From positions 407,566,503 to 407,630,502 of the forward strand of contig NC_073302.1 of the NCBI RefSeq assembly GCF_027595985.1: a stretch of 64,000 bases of DNA, written 5' to 3'. Under the pieces are notes generated by a model, which saw only the letters and a program-made list of their open reading frames with translations, searched no databases and was not told the DNA's origin. The DNA comes from Sorex araneus (Eukaryota; Chordata; Mammalia; Eulipotyphla; Soricidae). Both the position numbers and the translations under genes were made by a program. Below, piece after piece: positions 55,313-64,000 of this stretch (the first letter of the stretch is position 1; each line of letters begins with the position of its first letter).

Positions 55313-55483
55313 TTACAACAGTTAAAAAAAATTTTTATTACATTTTAGTAAATAAAAATTGTTTTTTCTTTTTCTCAGTTTTTTTCCCCATGTATCTTCC
55401 CCTTCACTCCCAACACCTGATGACCTATCTACCACCCTACTCAACATTATGGCCCTCTCCCCGCTGCTCCCTTCTTCCAATAC

Positions 55484-55676
55484 CTGGTTGTCCTCAGGCA
55501 AAGAAAATATTGTTGGAACTGCAGTTTGTTTCAGATATCGAATACCCCATCTAATATCAAGAGAATCAGGAGTGAAATGGTCACTGCAAAGGAACTGGTA
55601 TTTACTCGGAACCCAGGAATCACGTTTCATATTCCTTAACCATTTTTTAAGTCTTTCTTTGTCATGGAGAGGAAAC
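55484..55676 (-). CDS. THAP5: THAP5 exon 2 (most of the THAP domain)
   Basis: 193 bases: one base completing the split Pro27 codon plus 64 codons, FPLHDKERLKKWLRNMKRDS to SLPEDNQ. The acceptor is 'ttttttgtag' above 55,676 and the donor GT follows CAG at 55,484. It supplies the second half of the C2CH zinc site (C57 and H60 in FLCSDHF), W39 and the conserved AVPTIF motif ending the THAP fold. The exon is nearly identical to human THAP5, consistent with purifying selection on the DNA-binding domain. Confidence 0.96.
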
Positions 55677-55754
55677 CTACAAAAAAAAAAAATTTTCCTG
55701 TATGTTAACAATTTTGTCACATTTCAGGTCTACACACATGCAATTTACCTTTCA

Positions 55755-56040
55755 AGTGCACAACCTGGCCCAGCCCAAGCATTATTGTATCGCCTTGCCC
55801 AGGAATTGAACCATCAGGCATACAGGTCTGATATCTGTATATCCTGGAGTGGTCCCTCGGGTCCTCAGCACCAAACTTAGGTCACCCTTCTCCTTAAATA
55901 ATAGGAATGCAGGAATCTGGGTATGTAGATCAGTGGCAAGAGCACACACTTTACATGCTTGAGACCTAGAGTTCAATCCATCCCTGCACTGTCACAAGTG
56001 TGCAACCTTCTACACATTATAACCGATTACATGTGCGTGT
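55755..56040 (+). mobile_element. two worn SINE-like pieces in THAP5 intron 1
   Basis: Weak matches: 'attgtatcgccttgcccagg' near 55,785, which may be minus strand, and a sense head-like 'tagatcagtggcaagagcac' near 55,927. Confidence 0.35.
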
Positions 56041-56143
56041 TGCCACCAGGTATGCAACCTCAGGACATGGAACAGCAAGAAGAGAAGGGGTGGTGGTGGT
56101 AAAGAATCAATTACCAACAAAAGTAAATTAAAGAATGTTTTAG

Positions 56144-56362
56144 CCTGGTGTTAGGCGATCCCCAAGCCACGGTGCCACAAAGTTGGGCAATATGGGACAA
56201 AATGAAATTCAATATGATCCTTTGCTGCAGATCTGCTCAGAAGCCGACGCATTCACATATCAGCACCTGCAACTAATTGCACAGAGACTGGATATCCCAA
56301 CAGACGGCCCCAAACATCCCTTTGCGTTTTGTGGATGGCCTTCAAGGCAGCCAATCCAGTAA
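56144..56362 (+). other. 72-codon open frame, origin unknown
   Basis: Open from just after an in-frame TAG (and a 'gttttag' acceptor-like sequence) to TAA at 56,360. It contains MGQNEIQYDPLLQICSEADA. Composition is protein-like and not SINE-derived. At the end, a change of frame would keep a further open segment. It may be a decayed processed pseudogene or an unrecognised exon; I do not recognise the family. Confidence 0.25.
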
Positions 56363-56744
56363 ATCTTGTCATGGAGTTTGAATCTGAAGATTGACAACCA
56401 CCCATTAGTTACAACAGGTGACAGAAACAGCTGAGTCATTCATTAGCTAGGAACAGAGCTCTTCATCTCAAGTAAAAGCGCTTTACAAAAATCACACGAG
56501 AAAATGAGACGTAAAGGTAACCAGTGAATCAGTTGTTACAAACAAAAGGAAAAAAGGGTAACATAAAAGTTGTTAAAAACAAGAGAAAAAAGGGGGTAGC
56601 ATACTCTAAATGAGCTGATTCTCACATGTATGAAGTGCCGTAATGCTCCCTCGACTAGGAATTAGTGGATGCGCACAGCTCCCTTTAGACAAGCAACCTC
56701 AGTGCCCTGATGTTTCTTTTTTGAAATACAACTTTTTGTGTGTG

Positions 56745-56830
56745 TCCGTGTGTGGGGGGAGAGGGGTTCCTGTGTGTGTGTATGTGTGTGTGTGTGTGTG
56801 TGTGTGAGTGTGTGTGTGAGTGAGTGAGCG
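56745..56830 (+). repeat. (TG)n microsatellite, imperfect
   Basis: Two TG-rich blocks separated by G-rich sequence, then (GTGA)n. Confidence 0.85.
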
Positions 56831-56861
56831 AGCACCGTAGGGGGCTCCAGGGGAGTTGTTG

Positions 56862-56990
56862 GGCGACACTGGGCGGTGCTTAGGGCTTACTCCTCGCTCT
56901 GCTCAGTGTCCAGGACTTATTTCTGGCGGGGCTCGGAGGTCCCATGTGGCGCTGGGGACCACACGCGGGTCGTCAGCATCTCTCGGGTTC
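56862..56990 (-). mobile_element. worn SINE at the CpG-island edge
   Basis: Antisense: 'actgggcggtgcttagggct', 'tactcctcgctctgctcagt', 'cccatgtggcgctggggacc'. CpG enrichment here fits its place beside the island. Confidence 0.6.
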
Positions 56991-57767
56991 GGAGTTTTAT
57001 TGCAGACCATTCCATTCGGGAAGGGAGAGCCAGGGCAGTTATCGCCCAGCCCCGCTCTCCTGCCCTCCGGAGTCAAACATCCCCGACCCCCCTCCCCCGC
57101 CCCGCAACCCTCGGCCTCGCCAGGGGTCCCCAGGATTCCGTGGCACTGGAAGAAGCACCCGCACTTGTCCCGCGCACCCGCAGCCGGGGCCGGTGGGCTG
57201 CGAGTTCCGGCTCCACCTCGCCAGCCCGACTGTCCCCCAGACTCAACGGGAGGTGCGGAGCGCGGGCTGAGAAGGCGGGGTCCGGCCTGGGCTCCCCGAC
57301 ACCGCGGACTACGGAGAGGGGGGCGGGCATCGCTCCCTGAAACAGGGGTAAGTGGAGTTAAGTGCTTTGGTGGCGGTGGTGATGGTGGTGGTGGTTGGGG
57401 GGTCCGAGAACCACCGAAAAGGGGACGGAGTTCGGCGATCCAGGACAGCGACACGGGAGGACCTGTCGGCAATGCCGAAAGAACCCCAAAACCCACAAAA
57501 AGTTGAGGGGGGCGGAAAGCACAGCACGCGAACCCTCGGCGTATTAGCTGGCTTCACGCGCCTGCGAGCACACTCTGACACCGATGTCACCGACAGTCCC
57601 ACAGGTGGCCTGACGCGAGCCTTCAACGCCCTCCTCCCGCCCGGTCCGCGCACTCGTCCGGGGAACGGAGCGCCGAACCTGACAGCGCGGACCGGGACAC
57701 AGCCCGCAGCCCCCGCCCGTCACACGCCCACAAGGACCGACGCGCTCTTTCTGAAGTGACAACTCAC

Positions 57768-57847
57768 GGGTAAAAACTCAGCTTCCGGTCGGTATTGTTC
57801 CGTCCTCGACGGTTCTTGCAACTCACCGCCGCGCAATAGCGGGGCAT
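57768..57847 (-). CDS. THAP5: THAP5 exon 1 (start codon, first THAP Cys pair)
   Basis: ATG at 57,847. It encodes MPRYCAAVSCKNRRGRNNTD then RKLSFY and two bases of Pro27, followed by a strong donor GTGAGT (57,767-57,762). C5 and C10 are the first two zinc ligands. Joining 80 + 193 + 906 bases gives 393 codons with stop, a 392-residue protein (human 395). The exon is too short to appear as a conventional long ORF; it was found by matching the expected N-terminus. Human has ICCKN where this has VSCKN, but the zinc-ligand Cys is kept. Confidence 0.95.
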
Positions 57848-58180
57848 AGCTCAGGGGCGGGCCCGGGAGACCCGCTTGAAGGGGGCGCGGGCCGAGCTCC
57901 CGCCGGCCCGAGCGCTCCGCGCCTGCGCCAACGAAGACCGCGGGGCGGGGAAAAGACGCCTCCACCTTCCACTCACTTCCGCCCTCTTCCACTCACTTCC
58001 GCCCCTGCGGCCCGGCCTACCTCCTCTGCCGAGGCTGGCAGCCGGAAGTGACGCCGGGGCGGAGAGGCAACAACAGTTTTCCACGTGCGCGTAGCGCGCC
58101 AGGATCACGTGGGGGAGACGAGCGCCAATCGGGGAGCGTTTCGTGTAGGTCTCCTTTAGAGGTGGCCGCGCCAGCCACAG
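57848..58180. promoter_or_regulatory. bidirectional CpG-island promoter, THAP5/DNAJB9
   Basis: The interval between the THAP5 start codon and the presumed DNAJB9 first exon is ~330 bp of CpG-rich DNA. Motifs seen: an NRF1-like gcgcctgcgcc (~57,919); a 20-bp tandem duplication with two cacttccgccc ETS sites (57,966-57,984 and 57,986-58,004); a third ETS-type ccggaagtgacg (~58,031); two CACGTG palindromes (58,082-58,087 and 58,106-58,111); and CCAAT at 58,125-58,129. The CACGTGG and CCAAT pair is arranged as ATTGG-N12-CCACG on the minus strand, which is not a canonical ER-stress element. Confidence 0.8.
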
Positions 58181-58281
58181 CCTGCGGCCAGTAGAGCGCG
58201 GGCTGAGGGGGCCGAGGGAGCGGGGCGGCGGCGGCGGCGGCGGGAGCAGGTCGGCTGCGCGCGCGGGCGGTGGACTGGAGG
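58181..58281 (+). other. DNAJB9: DNAJB9 noncoding exon 1 (candidate)
   Basis: A donor-like GTGAGG at 58,282 follows 'gactggaggcg'. DNAJB9 has a noncoding first exon in other mammals, and this is the first good plus-strand donor after the core promoter. The 5' boundary is a guess; other donors in the island are possible. Confidence 0.45.
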
Positions 58282-58616
58282 CGGTGAGGTGCGTGGCGGG
58301 CCCAAGGCCGGGGGAGAGGGACCGGTGCCTGAGCGGCTTCTCCGGGGCGCCGCCGCCCTGTGGAGAAGCCGTAGCTGCGGGCGGGCGCCGCGCAGGGCTG
58401 GGTGTTGGGAGCGTCCATCTCGGCCGCTCTTTGTGGCCTCGGCGTCCGACGCGGCGGTCCCCCTCCACAGAGGCGCGCCCGGCCGGGGACTTGTTTAGTA
58501 AGGGCCGGAGGACAGGCCGTGGCCGAGTGCCCGAAGCCTGTGTCGCGGGGGCCGTGGCGCCGACGTCCTCGGGCGTGGGACAACGCCTCTCGTCCGTTGG
58601 CGTCGGGGCGTAGACG

Positions 58617-58630
58617 GGGGGGGGGGGGGT
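58617..58630 (+). repeat. G-homopolymer run
   Basis: About 14 consecutive Gs in DNAJB9 intron 1, prone to sequencing error. Confidence 0.85.
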
Positions 58631-59808
58631 GCTGAGGGGCTGGCCTGTCCCCCAGGGCGCGTCGAGCGCGGGGACGGAGCCGCGGAGGGACGTTGAAGCC
58701 GGCCATCAGCCCGTCCAGCCGGACACTGGCCTCGGGAAGCCCCGGTGACCCCCCGGGGCGCGGGTATGTGCGACTCTGGAAACTCTCGGGGAAGCCGGGC
58801 TCCGCCACCTGCTAATTGCGCCCCAAGAGGCTGCGGGTGATGCTGCGGGCCGTTGCCACAAACCCGCGCGTCTTTCGTCAGCCCCGGGAGGTCCCCCGCG
58901 GTCGTTGGCGCTCTCTGGGGTGCGGGGGGCCGCCCGCGGCCGGACCCGGGAAGCCGGTCCCGGGCAGAGCGCTGAGTCGCGCAGAGACGGCGGCCGCCGC
59001 CCAGGAGGGTTGTGGTCACTTACTTGGCTCGAGCGCCGCCGGGGGAAGTTGGGTTTTCCTCTCCTGCCTGCCGAAACTCTGGATTCGGATCCCGAATCTT
59101 GGACCACCTCCGCCCCACGCCTTTCAAGCCGAGGTGGAGAGGGAAATCGGGGCATGTTTGAGGGGCGGGCGTGTCTTAGAGTCTAGAAATGTCACCTTGT
59201 TAATGAAATGTCTTGTCCGGATTACTAGGATCATCGCAGGTCCCAGTTTGCAGCCCTGGGTGGTGTCCCCCAGGTTGCAAAGCAACTAGAGTTAAAAAGG
59301 CGTGGAGACTTTAAGGGCTCTTAACCTGGGTGACTTTCCTTATCTGTGAAGTGCAAAAAAATTTTTTTTGTCTCCCTTCAAGTATGAATTCCTGAACGTT
59401 AATATCCTTGAAAATAATTGGAATTTTCTCTGTTTTATAATAATGGTCGCATATAAGCTTTTCTTATCAGTCGGTGTAGATCGGGCACTGAATGTGTTTG
59501 TGTCTACTCTGTAGATAAGGGAAAAGTGTTGATGGAAAGGCAAAAGCCCAGAAGGATTTTTCACAGACTGAATTTAATTATACCAGCTCTCAAAGTTCTG
59601 AGCAATTTAAGACCAACCCCAATTAGGGGTGAGATGTGTATATGTGATGAAATAACGTGGAAACAATGACGAGAACCTTACCTTTTTGCTGTTACTGATA
59701 AGTATATCTTATATTCTTAAGTTTGGGTTTCTTTTAAGACAACATGTCAAGATTAGCTACATGGGTAAATATTGTCTCTCTCCTTTTTTTTTTTTTTAGG
59801 ACATTAGG

Positions 59809-60025
59809 ATGGCTACTCCCCAGTCAGTTTTTATCTTCGCGATCTGCATTTTAATGATAACAGAATTAATTTTGGCCTCAAAAAGTTACTATGATATCTT
59901 AGGTGTGCCAAAATCAGCATCAGAGCGTCAAATTAAGAAGGCCTTTCATAAATTGGCTATGAAGTACCATCCTGACAAAAATAAGAGCCCTGATGCTGAA
60001 GCAAAATTCAGAGAGATTGCAGAAG
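59809..60025 (+). CDS. DNAJB9: DNAJB9 exon 2 (signal sequence and J domain)
   Basis: ATG at 59,809, nine bases after the acceptor (T-rich tract and AG at 59,798-59,799). It encodes 72 codons plus one base. A hydrophobic N-terminus ([16 protein letters not shown], residues 8-23) serves as ER signal/anchor. The J domain starts at residue 26 ([13 protein letters not shown]) and carries the invariant HPD at 54-56 that stimulates BiP ATPase. The donor is GTGAGT after 60,025, splitting the Ala73 codon. The product (ERdj4) is an ER-luminal co-chaperone induced by the unfolded-protein response that also keeps IRE1 repressed via BiP. Reading through the donor gives a spurious 98-codon frame. Confidence 0.97.
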
Positions 60026-60406
60026 GTGAGTCAATGATTATATCTGAGGTCTCCTGGGTTTTAGCTAAGTGTAAGGAGAATGATACCTATGAAGTGTGTA
60101 TTTGAAGATTTTGTGGTGACTGGAGGAGGAGTGGATCTGTATTTAAATATAGTGAGACTTTTTTTTCTGAGAGTCTTAGCTTACATGCTTTGATTTCTCA
60201 ATGGATGGATGCATGCATGCTAGTATATATTTTCTTAGCATATAGATCTAAAAAAGTTGAAAATCTATTGTTTTTATTCTCTCATTTATAAAATCACTTA
60301 TCATTTAAAAGTCAAATGGAATTTTAGGCAATACCAAAACTTTGAGGTAACTTAAAAAGCAAACTTACATATACTTAGAAATGTTTTTCTAAGTATAAAG
60401 ATTAAA

Positions 60407-60537
60407 TACAAAAATCACTGTATCACTGTCATCCCATTGCTTATCAATTTGCTCCAGTGGGCACCAATAACGTCTCCATTGTGAGACTTGTTACTGTTTT
60501 TGGCATATCAAATACGCACGGGTAGCCTGCCAGATGT
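60407..60537 (-). mobile_element. 5'-truncated composite SINE with RTE-like tail
   Basis: Tail 'tcactgtatcactgtcatcc', then 'gtctccattgtgagacttg' and 'gcatatcaaatacgcacggg'. It ends inside the body. The 17-bp duplication with one mismatch (60,390-60,406 and 60,538-60,554) shows truncation on insertion, as for a LINE-copied RNA. Confidence 0.85.
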
Positions 60538-60749
60538 TAAGTATAAATATTAAAATAGAATATAAAATCACTGAGTTTTATCTGTCTCATTTGATCTACA
60601 CTCTTAAAGCTACAATTGTTTTTAAGGAAAAGTATGAAACATATTTTGACTTAAGATTTAAATGCTAATGCAGATTTTGCCTCCTGAGCATTCATTAATT
60701 AATGGTGGGTAGAAATAACTTTATAGAGTTGGCATTAAATATTAACCTT

Positions 60750-60918
60750 GGGGCTGGAGAGATAGCACAACGGGTAGGGCGTTTGCCTTGCACGCGGCCA
60801 ACCCGGGTTCAAATCCCAGCATCCCATATGGTCCCCTGAGCACGGCCAAGGGTAATTCCTGAGTGCAAAGCCAGGAGTAACCCCTGTGCATCGCCAGGTG
60901 TGACCCAAAAAGCAAAAA

Positions 60919-60950
<32 letters not shown>
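60750..60950 (+). mobile_element. SOR-type SINE, young, in DNAJB9 intron 2
   Basis: Near-consensus sense copy with an (AAAT)n tail. The perfect 14-bp duplication taaatattaacctt lies at 60,736-60,749 and 60,951-60,964. Confidence 0.95.
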
Positions 60951-60953
<3 letters not shown>

Positions 60954-61262
60954 ATATTAACCTTAACTTAAGGAAGTGGAAAATTCTATAAGGAATAATT
61001 TTCTAATTATCACCCATTTTGTATTGATACAGCATTCAAATATAGCAGATATTTTTTGGGCATTTACTAGGGTCAGGGATTGGGTTAACTGGTAGTAATA
61101 TGGAGAGAACAAGACAAAGCCTTTTGTAATTTCCATTTTAACTATTCTTCTGTTTGTATTGTTTTAGTTTTACCCGTAGAGAGTTGAATTCTCTTCTTTG
61201 AAAAAGTTTATATATAAGCTTCATTGTTTTGGTTATTAAAGTACTTTTATTTTTTATTTCAG

Positions 61263-61714
61263 CTTATGAAACACTCTCCGATGCCAGTAGTCGAAAGGAA
61301 TATGATACACTTGGACATAGTACTTTTACTAATGGCCGAGGACAAAGAGGTAGTGGAAGTTCTTTTGAGCAGTCATTTAACTTCAATTTTGATGACTTAT
61401 TTAAAGACTTTGATATTTTTGGACAAAACCAAAACACTCGTTCCAAGAAGAATTTTGAAAATCACTTCCAGACACACCAGGATGGTTCCAATAGACAAAG
61501 GCATCATTTTCAGGACTTTTCTTTTGGAGGCGGACTGTTTGATGATATGTTTGAAGATATGGAGAAAATGTTTTCTTTTAATGGCTTTGACAACGCCAAT
61601 CGGCACACAGTACAGACTGAAAATAGATTCCATGGATCTAGCAAGCACTGTAGGACTGTCACTCAAAGAATAGGAAATATGGTTACTACATACACTGAAT
61701 GTTCAGGACAGTAG
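61263..61714 (+). CDS. DNAJB9: DNAJB9 exon 3 (G/F-rich and C-terminal region)
   Basis: Acceptor 'tttatttcag' (AG 61,261-61,262). The first two bases complete the Ala73 codon, followed by YETLSDASSRKEYDTLGHST (end of the J domain), a Gly/Phe/Ser-rich stretch (RGSGSSFEQSFNFNFDDLFK, FSFGGGLFDDMFEDMEKMF) and a conserved tail ending TYTECSGQ, stop TAG 61,712-61,714. With exon 2 the protein is 222 residues (human 223). The C-terminal region is the part that binds IRE1 and aggregation-prone substrates in the family. A second overlapping +1 open frame is a shadow. Confidence 0.97.
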
Positions 61715-62950
61715 TTTGGTGGGTTTTGGTTAATAAACCAACTAGTTGATTCTTCCTTAATAACTTTGATGCAAAACAGTTTTCTGTGAACTATTTTGAC
61801 AAGAACATGATTTCATGTAACTTGATAAAAACTATGAGATCTTTTTAAATTGTTTTTGAAAAATTTAGCAACATTCAGCTAGTAGAGAAATTGCTATTCA
61901 TTTCCTTGATTAGGAAAGGTCCTTTTGTAAAAAGATCACGTAATTTGGCCTGGTCTTTTTCCCCCATCTTGCCCTTAGGCTTTTTTGACATGACCAGTTT
62001 TATTATAACCAAGGAAAAATTGAGTTTGCCTGATGTTTAAAGATTAGACCTCAAAGGTTATGGTAAATGAATGATTTTTTTGCAGTGAAACTTTGCTAAT
62101 TTAAAATTGCATGCTCTGTGGCATCTTTGATTTAGCAACATGGGTTGTTAATGTATGTGAAACTAATTGAATTGTTCAGCAACTGGATAGCAGTATCTAG
62201 GGTAATTTCCCCTGAACACATTAGAAAGGCTTGGTTTACTATTCACCACAGAACTATGCCTTTCTGTGTTTTAGAATTGGGATAAAGGAAATGATTGTGA
62301 TGCTCATAATCATTTAGGCCAAAGGGAAACTGAAAATTTATAAAGCTATTGCCAAGAAATTGTTACATGTTTGTTCCCTGGCTAATGATTTTATAGTGTT
62401 GAAATCATAGCTACTTTACATACCTTTTCACATTTCTTTCTTGGTTCATGCCTTAGGTCTTAATATGGACTTAACGTATTTTTTTTTGAGTGTGGTTTCT
62501 TTCTTTGCACTCACTTTATCTAGAGATTGACTAATACCTCATTCTGTTTGTGAAAACAGCCAGTAATTTCTGTGCAACCGTATTATGTGCAATATTTTTA
62601 AATCCTAAAAATGTGTGCTTTTGTTTTCAAATATTCTTATTTCTATAGTTCTGCACTTTTCCATTTTATACTCCATATTGAGTATTAATCCTATGGATAC
62701 ATATTAAAACTAGTAAATGTCTCATACAATATGTGTGAGAAATACAATATTTACAATATGATGTGTACTGTGTTTTATTGTTAAAAGTTTATTCTGGGGG
62801 TCCTGGAGAAAGGGCTGGTGTGTATACTTTGCATGTTAGTTCAATCCTTTAGTTCAATCCTTGTCACTACGTGGTCTGGGAGCACTGTAGGGTGAGTACT
62901 ATTTTGATCCATTCATGAGCAAGAATTCCTTTCCCAGAATTCAAAATAAA
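61715..62950 (+). other. DNAJB9: DNAJB9 3' UTR (extent uncertain)
   Basis: Repeat-free AT-rich sequence following the stop codon, typical of a long 3' UTR. Candidate poly(A) signals are ATTAAA near 62,704 and AATAAA at 62,945-62,950. A SINE begins just after the latter, so the transcript probably ends before it. Confidence 0.55.
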
Positions 62951-62959
62951 AATGACTTA

Positions 62960-63125
62960 ATTGGGACAGGAGAGATAGTAAAGCAGATAGGACCCTTGCC
63001 TTACTGGCTTCTGACCCAGCTTTAAGCCCTGGCATGCCATATGGTCCCCTGAGCCTACCAGAAATGATTCCTGAGGGCAGAGCTAGGAGTAAACCCCGAG
63101 TACAGCAAAGTGTATTCCCCCAAGT
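62960..63125 (+). mobile_element. diverged SOR-type SINE
   Basis: Sense: 'gggacaggagagatagtaaa', 'catatggtcccctgagccta', 'aaagtgtattcccccaag'. Confidence 0.75.
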
Positions 63126-63294
63126 CATAAATGATGTAATCTTTTTTGAACTAATTTCCTTGACTTTGTGTTTTCTAAATTAACTGTGTCTTGAGTTGGA
63201 GGCTATAGAACATTTAAGCACAGGATTCTTTTTGTGCTACAGAATTAGTATAAATAGCTTCTGATTATTGGGGTGTTTCATTCTTTTGTCATTG

Positions 63295-63442
63295 CTGTTT
63301 TGGGATCACATCCTGCAGGCTAAACAGCTTACTCCTGGCTCTATGCTCAGAGATCCCTTATAGCAGGCTTGGAGACTATGAGGTGGGACACAGGTCAGCT
63401 GTGTCGAAGGCAAACACCCTACTTGCTGTAATGTCCTGTAGG
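63295..63442 (-). mobile_element. worn SOR-type SINE
   Basis: Antisense: 'ttttgggatcacatcctgca', 'ggctctatgctcagagatcc', 'aaggcaaacaccctacttgc'. Confidence 0.6.
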
Positions 63443-64000
63443 CTCCCCGTAGAGTTGATTTTAGGCAGTTAATATACTGTGCGTTTCATATTCATGTTCT
63501 GAAATTAGTTACATGAGAATTCAGATTGCTCAAAGTCAAAAATTTGAACATTCCTGGGCAATTTTAATTTTTTGAAGTGGATTTTTGTTTAGCAATTAAC
63601 ATATGTAGAAAATGACTGTTCCCAAGCAGAATAGGGAAGAAATTGGTATCAGCAATTTTTTTAGAGACTAGCAAAATTTCTCAAGTTTTTCCATATCACA
63701 AATTGAATATAATTTTTGATTGTTTTTTGGTCTCTTTTGGTTCCAATGATAAAAAATATAAAAGTGAAGTCATGAAAAGTACTGAAAAACAATAACCAGC
63801 AGTTGTGAGACTCTTAAAAGCTATAAAGCAGAGGCCATTGGGTTTGGAGACTAAAGAAAAAAAAGGACACAGCTAAGGTGTATTGAAGAAGCAATAAAGG
63901 TCAGATTGGTGAGTGGGGAAAGTAAAGAGCAAGAATGAGCCGAATTAATCATGTTAATTTATTAATGAATTGCACTGGGAACCCCGAGCTTTCATCTATC
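63443..64000. other. unassigned sequence downstream of DNAJB9
   Basis: AT-rich. I see no gene or repeat I can support. Confidence 0.45.

Noticed and set aside
58106-58129. Canonical ER-stress response element in the DNAJB9 promoter
   Set aside because: Spacing between the CCAAT and CCACG halves is 12 with opposite arrangement, not CCAAT-N9-CCACG nor ATTGG-N-CCACG.
56856-58808. Several 100-260-codon frames in the THAP5/DNAJB9 CpG island
   Set aside because: Same composition effect; Pro/Arg/Gly-rich translations with no family. Only the 27-residue THAP5 exon 1 is credible there.
59809-60105. 98-codon DNAJB9 frame taken as a complete short gene
   Set aside because: It reads through the exon 2 donor at 60,026. 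The correct continuation is exon 3 at 61,263, which restores the known protein.
1-64000. CRISPR arrays, bacterial operons, phage or plasmid modules
   Set aside because: Regular short repeats are microsatellites or SINE tails. Introns, SINEs and L1 show nuclear vertebrate DNA.

Overview
The window is mammalian nuclear DNA, almost certainly from a shrew close to Sorex araneus. Three syntenic vertebrate genes are recognisable by their proteins: PNPLA8 (minus strand), THAP5 (minus) and DNAJB9 (plus). This is the order found on human 7q31. Most of the rest is a dense load of a tRNA-derived SINE with a conserved head and end (the SOR type described from shrews), together with L1, RTE-clade LINE pieces and LTR remnants. 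There is no sign of bacterial, plasmid or phage DNA.

Layout. 1-12,550 is PNPLA8 intron or downstream sequence. It carries a full-length, young-looking L1 at 4,718-10,960 with 15-bp target-site duplications, a promoter of tandem 151-bp monomers, an intact ORF1 and an ORF2 broken by one stop codon. 12,553-13,924 holds two PNPLA8 coding exons separated by a 166-bp intron with a GC donor. The PNPLA8 CpG-island promoter lies around 20,230-21,350. From 21,400 to 53,500 no gene was found. This intergenic stretch holds several dozen SINE copies, two oppositely oriented RTE fragments (25.7-27.0 kb and 29.3-30.05 kb), LTR-like repeats, old L1 pieces and microsatellites. THAP5 is complete in three exons (57,847 down to 53,580, 392 codons). 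DNAJB9 is complete in its coding part (59,809-60,025 joined to 61,263-61,714, 222 codons). THAP5 and DNAJB9 are head to head across a CpG island of a few hundred bases.

How the genes work. DNAJB9 (ERdj4) is an ER-luminal J-protein and BiP co-chaperone. PNPLA8 is a mitochondrial/peroxisomal calcium-independent phospholipase A2; only its N-terminal half is here. THAP5 is a nuclear C2CH zinc-finger protein with an HCFC1-binding motif. They are neighbours, not a pathway.

The most interesting non-gene signal is a retroposon network. The same tRNA-derived SINE head occurs with an A-rich tail, as expected for L1 mobilisation, and also joined to a different body whose last ~50 bp match the 3' end of the RTE element present in the same window. 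A longer related family ends in (ATG)n. The RTE protein resembles nematode-type RTE, and I recall a published report of horizontal transfer of such an element between parasitic nematodes and the common shrew.
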